64,000 nucleotides of DNA, taken from contig NC_006513.1 of assembly GCF_000025965.1 (NCBI RefSeq), positions 2,976,001 to 3,040,000 on the forward strand, in the 5' to 3' direction. The notes under the pieces were generated by a model that saw only the letters and a program-made list of their open reading frames with translations, made no database searches and had not been told where the DNA came from. The translations under genes and the position numbers were made by a program. Each line of letters starts with the position of its first letter. Within the stretch, counting starts at the first letter, position 1. Of the stretch, positions 54,659 through 61,486 are shown piece by piece. Source of the DNA: Aromatoleum aromaticum EbN1. Its GTDB lineage: Bacteria; Pseudomonadota; Gammaproteobacteria; Burkholderiales; Rhodocyclaceae.

Positions 54659-55173
54659 GATGGGTACCCCATGGTGGCGGCATAGCTCGAAGGCGCGCAG
54701 AGTTTCACCGAGACCGGCAGGAGTTTGACGCCCGCCTGTCCCAAGGCATTGCCAATCAGGACCGTATCCGTCCCGATCGTGCCACCGGCACCGCTGATGG
54801 TCCCCTGGGTACCATCGAATGTCAGGGAGGTGAAATTTGACGTCAAGGCCGTGCCGTTGAACGTGCTGCCGGCAACGGATTTGATTGAGCACGAACCCGC
54901 CGTTGCGCAATTGCATGTGCCGCCAGCGTTCAGGCCGTAACACCAGTCTGCGCCGCCCGTAATTGAGACCGTGATGTCCTGACTGCGCAGCACGGCCTCG
55001 GATCTCGCGTACATCAGATCGGCATGAAGCGCTTCAGCCGCGCCCCGAACCCTCGCTTTTTTGATGAAATCCCCAAGCGCGGGTATGGCGATCGTTGCGA
55101 GGATGGCGGCGATGACGATCACGACCATCAGTTCTATGAGCGTGAAGCCCTCGCTGCGGATCCCGTTTGCCAT
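54652..55173 (-). CDS. fimT: FimT/GspH-like pseudopilin
   Basis: A 173-residue minor pseudopilin. The leader MANGIRSEG precedes the perfect prepilin site FTLIELMVVIVIAAILATIAIP. The later ALHADLMYARSEAVLRSQDIT matches the FimT/GspH family (Pfam GspH). It lies two bases after the PilE-like stop and overlaps the PilW start. FimT of relatives can bind DNA during uptake; whether this one does is unknown. Confidence 0.88.
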   Translation of the reverse strand: MANGIRSEGFTLIELMVVIVIAAILATIAIPALGDFIKKARVRGAAEALHADLMYARSEAVLRSQDITVSITGGADWCYGLNAGGTCNCATAGSCSIKSVAGSTFNGTALTSNFTSLTFDGTQGTISGAGGTIGTDTVLIGNALGQAGVKLLPVSVKLCAPSSYAATMGYPSC

Positions 55174-55174
55174 G

Positions 55175-55588
55175 TCACTTGCTCCAACAGGTGGCCGGTG
55201 TGTTGCTTACCGTGTTGCCGCCGCCGGTAACTGTCATCGTGATCGCTGTGCAGTCCGAATCTGACGCTTGAGATTTCCCACTTATTGCGTTCGCTGTGGC
55301 GGTATAACCCGTTGTCGAAATGGTGCCTTCGGTGATCGCAATCGTGTAATACCCCTCGGTAGAGGTAGCCCCCAATCCGAGCGCTGCCAGAGTTCCGTAA
55401 CTGTTGTTGTTCAACCTGTATGTCTCCTGAGCAAGCTGGATCTTTGCCAGTGAGGTCGTTGCGTCCGACCGGCGCGACTTGCGGATGGATTCCATATATG
55501 ACGGAACGGCGATGGCTGCGAGAATTGCGACTACCGCCACGGCGATCATCAGCTCGATCAGCGTGAATCCGCCTGTTCTGGACTTCAT
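55175..55588 (-). CDS. pilE: PilE-like type IV pilin
   Basis: A pilin of 137 residues: leader MKSRTGG, cleavage before FTLIELMIAVAVVAILAAIAVPSY with Glu +5, alpha-helical stem, and two Cys (C117 and C134) able to form a disulphide loop. It is the first gene of the leftward minor-pilin run. A ribosome site (GGAGAAACAC) precedes the ATG. An IS5-family element lies 62 bp upstream of the start, possibly displacing the native promoter. Confidence 0.87.
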   Translation of the reverse strand: MKSRTGGFTLIELMIAVAVVAILAAIAVPSYMESIRKSRRSDATTSLAKIQLAQETYRLNNNSYGTLAALGLGATSTEGYYTIAITEGTISTTGYTATANAISGKSQASDSDCTAITMTVTGGGNTVSNTPATCWSK

Positions 55589-55650
55589 GTGTTTCTCCGA
55601 ATGGCTGGAGTTTGGGTTGGTGGAAATGCGGCTTTTCAGTTCGAAGCGGC

Positions 55651-55654
55651 CTAG
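55651..55654. repeat. Left target-site duplication CTAG of the IS5-type element
   Basis: CTAG at 55651-55654 is repeated at 56524-56527, immediately outside the terminal inverted repeats. A four-base duplication of the YTAR type is the usual outcome for IS5-group elements. Confidence 0.75.
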
Positions 55655-56523
55655 AGCGTGTTATGAACTTGCTTCCAGTGCCAGCCAGAACGCGGCCTTG
55701 GGCAGCATGAGGATGCAGAAGACGACGAAATGCAATCCGGCCAGCACTTGCGGCATCCGCTCGAAATCCCGGCTCAGTCGTCTGAATCGGGACAGCCAGC
55801 CGAAGCTGCGCTCGACGACCCAGCGCCGGGGCAGCAAGACAAAGCCCTTCTTCGCCTCGGGAAGCTTGACGATTTGAAGATCGATGCCCGCCGCCTGGGC
55901 CGCTTTGCGGGCTTCGTCGCCCGTGTAGCCCTGGTCGGCCCACGCCACTTTCACCGATTCGCCCGTGGCTTGCTGCACCGCCTCGCACAGGTCCTTGACC
56001 TGCGCGCGCTCCTGTTCATTGGCCGGCGTGACGGTCAGCGCAACGAGTTGCCCGAGCGTATCGACGGCCATGTGCACTTTGCTGCCCCGACGCCGCTTGT
56101 AGCCGTCGTAGCCGGCACGCGGCCCGCTCTCGCAGCTGCTTTGCAGCGTTCGCCCATCGAGGATCACGGCACTGGGTTGGCCCGGGCGACCGTCGCTGAC
56201 GCGGATGATCGAACGCATGTCGCTCACCATCGCCTCGAAACAGCCCGCATCGTTCCAGCGGCGAAACTGCTGATACACCATCTGCCAGGGCGGAAAATCA
56301 TTCGGCAACAGTCGCCACGGCGCCCCCGCCCGGGCGAGCCAGCGCAACGCATTGAACACTTCGCGCAAGGGGTAGCTGCGCTGCGGCGCCTGCTCGCTCA
56401 TCAGCGTCAGATACGGCGCCACGAAATGCCACTCCTCTTCACTGACATCGCTCGGGTAGGGTTTTCTGCTCACAGTGATCAAAAAACATCAACTATATCA
56501 ATTGCATAAGTTCATAACACGCT
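55655..56523 (-). mobile_element. IS5-family insertion sequence
   Basis: An 869-bp element with perfect terminal inverted repeats of 16 bases (AGCGTGTTATGAACTT inward on both ends) and a CTAG duplication outside them. The single transposase gene runs leftward, toward the pilin operon. Ends are intact, the gene is full length, and the duplication is still perfect, so the insertion looks recent and the element may be active. Other copies probably exist outside the window. Confidence 0.9.
55661..56482 (-). CDS. IS5-family transposase
   Basis: A 273-residue DDE transposase. The N-terminal part (SDVSEEEWHFVAPYL, REVFNALRWLARAGAPWR) is the DUF4096-type region of IS5/IS1031-like enzymes. Catalytic acids are visible as the first D in VILDGRTLQS, the second in VAWADQGYTG and the E in WVVERSFGWLSR, giving the DDE spacing of the family. 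It has a full-length, uninterrupted frame. Confidence 0.93.
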   Translation of the reverse strand: MITVSRKPYPSDVSEEEWHFVAPYLTLMSEQAPQRSYPLREVFNALRWLARAGAPWRLLPNDFPPWQMVYQQFRRWNDAGCFEAMVSDMRSIIRVSDGRPGQPSAVILDGRTLQSSCESGPRAGYDGYKRRRGSKVHMAVDTLGQLVALTVTPANEQERAQVKDLCEAVQQATGESVKVAWADQGYTGDEARKAAQAAGIDLQIVKLPEAKKGFVLLPRRWVVERSFGWLSRFRRLSRDFERMPQVLAGLHFVVFCILMLPKAAFWLALEASS

Positions 56524-56527
56524 CTAG
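56524..56527. repeat. Right target-site duplication CTAG of the IS5-type element
   Basis: Copy of the CTAG at the left end, directly outside the right inverted repeat. Confidence 0.75.
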
Positions 56528-56732
56528 GTCGGCGCGGACGTGTCGAAGGCCCTCCGGACTCTGACATAGTCTTACACTTTATTACAGAGCCGTGCGAGAG
56601 AAGCTCGACAGGCGGCACGTACAGCGCGATGACTGGCAGCGGCGTATCGACTGGGGATATTAAGGTGTCGCAAGCGGGCAGGGCGGTTGGCTCGCCGCCC
56701 GGCGCGACGATGCAATTTCGAGGTATGACAGC

Positions 56733-57764
56733 ATGGGTTATGCGGGCTCCGGCAACAGCGTGAGGCTCCCCGATTTCCGCAATCTGGGAGTGATGTTGCG
56801 GATTTTGGTCATCGCGGAGTTTGCGAGCCTTGTCGCGCTGGTGGCTCATGCACCGGAGGGTTTCGCCGCGCTGCTGCGCGTCACGGAGTCGGGGCTGTTG
56901 TTCGAGTCCTCGCTGTTGCTCGTCGTGCTGCTGCTTTTTCTGCTCTCGCCGTTGCTGGGTCGTTTGCCCTACAGGAGGGGGGTGTGGGCGGTGGCAGGTG
57001 TTGCAGCGGTGGTCTCCGGAGCGCTCGACCTGGGCGTGCGCGCTTGGGTCGGCGGCGCCCCTACGGGAGGGGCGCTGAAGGCGGCGGTATTCGCGGCCAT
57101 GCTGGCCGGGCTGCTACTGGCGTATTTCAACTGGCGGCAGCGTGTGCTTTCTCCCGCGTTGCCAGAGGCCCGATTGATGGCGCTGCAGTCACGCATCCGG
57201 CCGCACTTCCTGTTCAACAGCCTCAATACCGCTGTGTCGCTCGTTCGGCGCGACGCGCGCCTCGCCGAGCAGGTCCTGCTCGACATGTCCGACCTGTTCC
57301 GGGTGTTGCTCGCGGAGCCTCGTTCGCTGGTGCCGCTTGCCGAGGAGATCCGCCTTGCACGCTCTTACCTGGAGATCGAACAGCTTCGCCTCGGTGAACG
57401 TCTTCATGTGACTTGGGACTGCGAAGGCGCCCCGCAGGGAGCCCCTGTGCCCGTGCTGCTGCTGCAACCGTTGCTGGAGAACGCGGTGAGGCATGGCGTG
57501 GAGCCGTCCGAAAACGGTGGCGAGATCCGCGTGCGGATCGGGCGCCGGGGCAGGGTTCTCGATATCGAAGTGCAGAACACGATGACGGGTTCAACGAGCG
57601 GAACCCCTGCGGGAAACCGGATCGCGCTGGCAAACATAGCGGAGCGTCTGGCTTTGCATTTTGATGCGGAAGCGCAGCTGCGAACCTGGCAGCAGGAAGA
57701 CAGCTTTATCGTGCGCGTGCAGCTTCCGCTGCTCAAGCATCAGGGGGATGCGAGTCGCTCGTGA
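56733..57764 (+). CDS. AlgZ/FimS-type histidine kinase
   Basis: A LytS/YehU-like sensor kinase of 343 residues. Four or more N-terminal membrane helices (about 20-135) precede the His_kinase domain. H158 lies in RIRPHFLFNSLN, and the ATPase N-box is LLENAVRHG (about 247-255). The AlgZ/FimS family controls type IV pilus and alginate genes through AlgR. No response-regulator gene follows; the next gene is on the other strand. The start gives a slightly long cytoplasmic leader, and later starts are possible. Confidence 0.82.
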   Translation: MGYAGSGNSVRLPDFRNLGVMLRILVIAEFASLVALVAHAPEGFAALLRVTESGLLFESSLLLVVLLLFLLSPLLGRLPYRRGVWAVAGVAAVVSGALDLGVRAWVGGAPTGGALKAAVFAAMLAGLLLAYFNWRQRVLSPALPEARLMALQSRIRPHFLFNSLNTAVSLVRRDARLAEQVLLDMSDLFRVLLAEPRSLVPLAEEIRLARSYLEIEQLRLGERLHVTWDCEGAPQGAPVPVLLLQPLLENAVRHGVEPSENGGEIRVRIGRRGRVLDIEVQNTMTGSTSGTPAGNRIALANIAERLALHFDAEAQLRTWQQEDSFIVRVQLPLLKHQGDASRS

Positions 57765-57776
57765 TGCATCGCTGAT

Positions 57777-58331
57777 TCAGCAGGGAGGATGCCCGGCCAC
57801 TTTCCCTACTGCTGTTTTCGGCGAGCAGGTCCGGATTCGGCCGACGTTGCTGACAATCACTTTGATTTCCTTGCCGCCGGGTGACTGCAGCGAGATGGTG
57901 ACGTTCGTGCCGAGCGTCGTGCCCGAAATCGGGTCGAACCGGGTTGCATTGCGGTTTGCGCTGGCGGCGATGCCACGGAACTGTGCCCCGTCGAGCACCG
58001 TGAGCGCTCTGCCGCCGCTGGAGGGAATGGTGCATGCGTCGGGTTGTGCCGGGTCTGACAATGACGTGTCGCACTGGCTGTGATCGTGAATGCCCATCCT
58101 CCAATTGACCGTGTCTTTCATCGAGTACGTTACGAACATGGGCGCGCTCTGTTGTATCGCCTCCGTTCTCGCGTAGTGCAGTTGCGTGACGAGGAGGTCG
58201 GCCGCACCGCTGATGCGACTGGCTTCGAGGAAGCTGGCGAGGAGCGGCGGCGCAATTGAATAAAGGATCGCAGCCACCGCGATCGTCACAATGAGTTCAA
58301 CGAGGGAGAGCCCATGCATTTTCAGAGTCAT
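57777..58331 (-). CDS. Second FimT/GspH-like pseudopilin
   Basis: A 184-residue pseudopilin: leader MTLKMHG, prepilin site LSLVELIVTIAVAAILYSI with Glu +5, followed by ADLLVTQLHYARTEAIQQSA as in FimT/GspH. It is separate from the main minor-pilin run by the IS element and the kinase gene. The sequence differs clearly from the FimT at 54652, so it is not a recent duplicate. ATG 58331 or 58319. It is isolated and converges with the kinase gene, leaving 12 bp. Confidence 0.82.
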   Translation of the reverse strand: MTLKMHGLSLVELIVTIAVAAILYSIAPPLLASFLEASRISGAADLLVTQLHYARTEAIQQSAPMFVTYSMKDTVNWRMGIHDHSQCDTSLSDPAQPDACTIPSSGGRALTVLDGAQFRGIAASANRNATRFDPISGTTLGTNVTISLQSPGGKEIKVIVSNVGRIRTCSPKTAVGKVAGHPPC

Positions 58332-58520
58332 GACAAATATATAATTCAGCAGGCCTGATTATGCAAATCGTGTTTTTCGCGCCGCCACAAGCTTCGCCCA
58401 AGTTGGGGATCAGCCTGCCGTGCTGGTGCAATCGGGTATTCGTCGGTAACCTCTCCGGGTTGTCTCGAGAGCGGTTCGCAGGGCCGGTTCGAGGTGCAAT
58501 TTCTTCTTCGAAGGTCATCG

Positions 58521-59177
58521 ATGCGGCAGATTTCCAAGCTGTGCCGGGTTGCGGTGGCGTCTCTCGGGACGGCTTTCGCCGCGGCGTCGTTCGGCGCGGA
58601 GGTCGAGCTGGTCGGCGTGTTCGGCGCGAAGGCGGTGCTGATCGTCGATGGCGGGGCGCCGAAGACGCTGGCTGTCGGGGAACGCACGCGCGAGGGAGTC
58701 AGGTTGATCGAAGTCCGGGGCGAGACGGCGGTCGTCGAGGTGGATCGCACCCTGCGCCGGATTGCGCTCGGGCAGGCGGTGCTGCGCGCCGACGGGCCGC
58801 AAGCGGCGTCGGCGACCGTCAGTCTTTTTGCCGATTCCTCCGGCCATCACTTCGCGAACGGCATGATCAACGGGGCCGCGGTGCGTTTTCTCGTCGACAC
58901 CGGCGCGAGCATGGTGTCGATCGGGTTGTCGGACGCGCGGCGCGCCGGCATCGACTACCGTCGCGGCATACCGGCCCGCACGCAGACCGCAAGCGGGCCG
59001 GCGATGGTGTGGAAAGTGCGGCTCGATACCTTGCGCGTCGGCGATATCACGGTGCACGGCGTCGATGGCCTGGTGCATGAAAACGACCTGCCGTTCGTGC
59101 TGCTCGGGATGAGTTTTCTCGGCCGCATGGACATGCAGCGGGACGGTGACCGGCTCGTGCTGCGCAAGCGCTACTGA
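58521..59177 (+). CDS. Clan AA aspartic protease, TIGR02281-like
   Basis: A retropepsin-like protein of 218 residues with an N-terminal signal peptide (about 1-25) and the active-site motif LVDTGAS with D126 near residues 124-130, followed by the flap and the late LGMSFLGRM. Such single-domain bacterial proteases are dimeric and probably periplasmic. AAGGTC precedes ATG 58521; 58494 is possible. The target is unknown. It is divergent from the second FimT-like gene. Confidence 0.8.
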   Translation: MRQISKLCRVAVASLGTAFAAASFGAEVELVGVFGAKAVLIVDGGAPKTLAVGERTREGVRLIEVRGETAVVEVDRTLRRIALGQAVLRADGPQAASATVSLFADSSGHHFANGMINGAAVRFLVDTGASMVSIGLSDARRAGIDYRRGIPARTQTASGPAMVWKVRLDTLRVGDITVHGVDGLVHENDLPFVLLGMSFLGRMDMQRDGDRLVLRKRY

Positions 59178-59267
59178 ACGCCCCCGGGAAACGGCATTGC
59201 CGTTTCAGTCCGCGAACGGGGCAAGAAAATCGGGGACCGCCGGGCGTTTTCTGGAGAGGTACGACGA

Positions 59268-59876
59268 GTGATCGAAAAGAAGCTCATGGAAGCGGCATTC
59301 GATGCCGAGGGGCTGCGGCGCAGGTTTGTCGATGCGCCGGAAATGGCGCCGGTGCGCGAAGAGGGGGCACAGCGCGGGGAGTTCCGCCCGGCCGCGGTGC
59401 TGGTGCCGGTGGTCCTGCGCCCGGAACGGCTCGCGGTGCTGCTGACGCGCCGCACCGATCATCTGCATCATCATCCGGGCCAGATCAGCTTTCCCGGCGG
59501 GCGGGTCGAGAAGGCGGACGTCTCGGCGGTGATGACGGCGTTGCGCGAGACGGAGGAGGAGACCGGTCTCGATCCGGAACGCATCGAGCTGCTCGGCGAG
59601 CTGCCCGAGTACTTCACCGGGACCGGCTTCAGGATCACGCCGGTGGTCGGGCTCGTGCATCCGCCATTCGAGCTCAAGCTCGACACGTTCGAAGTTGCCG
59701 AAGCGTTCGAAGTGCCGCTGGCGCATTTCCTCGATCCGGCGAACCACGAGCGCCACACCATGGAGTACCAGGGCCGGATGCGACAGTATTACGCGATGCC
59801 GTACGAAGGGTATTTCATCTGGGGTGCGACGGCGGGAATCCTGGTGTCGCTGTACCGGTTCCTGGGCGGATCGTGA
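59268..59876 (+). CDS. nudL: CoA pyrophosphatase, NudL-like Nudix hydrolase
   Basis: A 202-residue Nudix hydrolase. The CoA-type signature LLTRR...HPGQISFPGGRV lies before the Nudix helix (SAVMTALRETEEETGL). This order is typical of NudL/NUDT7-like enzymes that cleave CoA or acyl-CoA to 4'-phosphopantetheine and 3',5'-ADP. GTG 59268 is preceded by GGAGAGG; ATG 59286 is an alternative. It stands 90 bp after the protease gene. Confidence 0.85.
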   Translation: MIEKKLMEAAFDAEGLRRRFVDAPEMAPVREEGAQRGEFRPAAVLVPVVLRPERLAVLLTRRTDHLHHHPGQISFPGGRVEKADVSAVMTALRETEEETGLDPERIELLGELPEYFTGTGFRITPVVGLVHPPFELKLDTFEVAEAFEVPLAHFLDPANHERHTMEYQGRMRQYYAMPYEGYFIWGATAGILVSLYRFLGGS

Positions 59877-59926
59877 ACGGGGACTGCGTGAATCGGCGCC
59901 CCGTTGCCGGGGGGTGGCGGTTCAGA

Positions 59927-60028
59927 TCAGGAAGGGGCCAAGAGGTCGGTGATCGTATGGCGGAGGGTAGATAGTTTCGCTTCGACGACGCCCCATACGA
60001 GCTTGTCGTCGACCGAATCAGGGTGCAT
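59927..60028 (-). pseudogene. Remnant of a HEPN-domain (DUF86) toxin
   Basis: A frame of 33 residues (MHPDSVDDKLVWGVVEAK, then LSTLRHTITDLL) matches only the C-terminal end of DUF86/HEPN toxins, where a DD-E/K-VW-x-V block precedes the last helix. The body, including the R-x4-6-H nuclease motif, is missing. Its first codons overlap the stop of the MNT gene, where the normal toxin gene begins, so an internal deletion of the toxin is likely. It may be translated but should be inactive. Confidence 0.6.
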
Positions 60029-60338
60029 AGACCGTTTCTCGCGTCTGCAGGACACGATCCCGGAAATAAGGGTTGGTCATCGCGCTGCTCGTGACGAGAT
60101 CGATCGGGCGCCCGAACAGCAGTTCCAGTTCTTCGTGCAGGGTAAGCCACGCCTCAGCGTACTTGGCAGGGGGACTATCGTTGAACTCAACCAGGAAGTC
60201 GAGATCGCTGCTGGACGGCGAATAGTCGCCGCGAACCCCTGAGCCGAAAAGATCCAGGCGCTGAACCCCGAGCGATCGGCAAAGTTCGGCGATTCGTGCG
60301 CGTTGTGACTCGACGAGAGCAATCACTGTCGTCTTCAT
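60018..60338 (-). CDS. mntA: MNT-domain nucleotidyltransferase antitoxin (MntA-like)
   Basis: A 106-residue minimal nucleotidyltransferase. The catalytic signature GSGVRGDYSPSSSDLDFLV gives G32-S33 with D45 and D47, and a third acid is D80 in RPIDLV. Such proteins neutralise HEPN toxins by AMPylation. The core is intact. The HEPN gene that should follow is reduced to 33 codons, so the pair is broken and the antitoxin is orphaned. Ribosome site is weak. Confidence 0.82.
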   Translation of the reverse strand: MKTTVIALVESQRARIAELCRSLGVQRLDLFGSGVRGDYSPSSSDLDFLVEFNDSPPAKYAEAWLTLHEELELLFGRPIDLVTSSAMTNPYFRDRVLQTRETVYAP

Positions 60339-60524
60339 GAGGGCCTGGGGATCGAATGAAGTTTAGCCTATGCGCGTCAGTCGCTGGTGCGATAGACGAA
60401 CTGCTGCGTGGGAAGGGGTGGAAAATCCATCGGTATCGGCTTGCCAGTTGACGTTGACGTCAACGGACATTATGTTGCGCCCTCGTACGCCCGCGTCCGG
60501 GCGGCATTCACGGAGAGTCTCGCA

Positions 60525-61292
60525 ATGAAGATCGAAAATGGCGTGTTCGTCGTCACCGGGGGCGGATCGGGGCTGGGGGCGGCGACTGCGCGGATGCTGG
60601 TCGGGGCCGGAGGCAAAGTGGTGCTGGCCGACGTGAATCGTGACGCGGGCGAGGCGCTGGCGGCCGAGCTGGGCGCCGCGGCGGCGTTCGTCGCGACCGA
60701 CGTGACCGACGAGGCGAGCGCGAAGGCGGCGATCGATCGCGCGGTGTCCGGCTTCGGCGCACTGCACGGGCTGGTCAATTGCGCCGGCATCGCTCCGGCC
60801 GAAAAAGTCGTCGGCCGCGAGGGACCGCATCGGCTCGAGTCGTTCGCGCGCACGATCACCGTCAACCTCATCGGCAGCTTCAACATGATGCGCCTCGCGG
60901 CGGACGTGATGACGAAGGCGGCGCCGAACGACGAAGGCGAGCGGGGCGTGATCGTCAGCACCGCGTCGGTCGCCGCCTATGACGGCCAGATCGGCCAGGC
61001 CGCGTATGCGGCGTCGAAGGCGGGCGTCGTCGGGCTGACGTTGCCGGTGGCGCGCGAACTGGCGCGCTTCGGCGTACGGGTGATGACGATCGCGCCGGGG
61101 ATCATGGAGACGCCGATGCTGATGGGCATGCCGCAGGAAGTGCAGGATTCCCTCGGCAGGACCGTGCCGTTCCCGTCGCGCATGGGACGGCCCGCGGAAT
61201 ACGCCGCGCTGGTGCGCCACATCATCGAGAACGCCTACCTCAACGGCGAGACGATCCGCCTCGACGGCGCGATTCGCATGACCGCGAAATGA
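60525..61292 (+). CDS. SDR family 3-hydroxyacyl-CoA dehydrogenase type II-like
   Basis: A classical short-chain dehydrogenase of 255 residues. TGGGSGLG (10-17) is the NAD-binding motif, NCAG the stabilising motif, S in STASVA and YAASK the catalytic residues. The close pattern [15 protein letters not shown] and [13 protein letters not shown] matches HSD17B10-like 3-hydroxyacyl-CoA or 2-methyl-3-hydroxybutyryl-CoA dehydrogenases. CGGAGAG precedes the ATG. No other beta-oxidation gene is linked in the window. Confidence 0.85.
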   Translation: MKIENGVFVVTGGGSGLGAATARMLVGAGGKVVLADVNRDAGEALAAELGAAAAFVATDVTDEASAKAAIDRAVSGFGALHGLVNCAGIAPAEKVVGREGPHRLESFARTITVNLIGSFNMMRLAADVMTKAAPNDEGERGVIVSTASVAAYDGQIGQAAYAASKAGVVGLTLPVARELARFGVRVMTIAPGIMETPMLMGMPQEVQDSLGRTVPFPSRMGRPAEYAALVRHIIENAYLNGETIRLDGAIRMTAK

Positions 61293-61486
61293 ACTGAAGC
61301 GGACGGCGTCGCGGCGACGGTGAGCGGCGTGCGCGACGATTGCGGCTCTTCGGGAGCTGACGTGCCGCAAGTTTTGCTGCACTGCAATAGCGGCGGGACG
61401 TCAAGTGTGCTAAAAGACGTTTCGCTGCCTGACCGGACGGAGGGGGCCGCCCGCTCGCCGCCCTTGCCGCCCTCGGTGTTTCCCTG

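Noticed and set aside
56493-56849. A 118-codon minus-strand frame across the right IS end, possibly a gene broken by the IS
   Set aside because: No recognisable family, runs into the element, and overlaps the start of the kinase gene in antisense.
61293-61486. FNR/ANR box upstream of ccoI
   Set aside because: No TTGAT-N4-ATCAA-like sequence was found by eye, although such control is common for cbb3 maturation genes.
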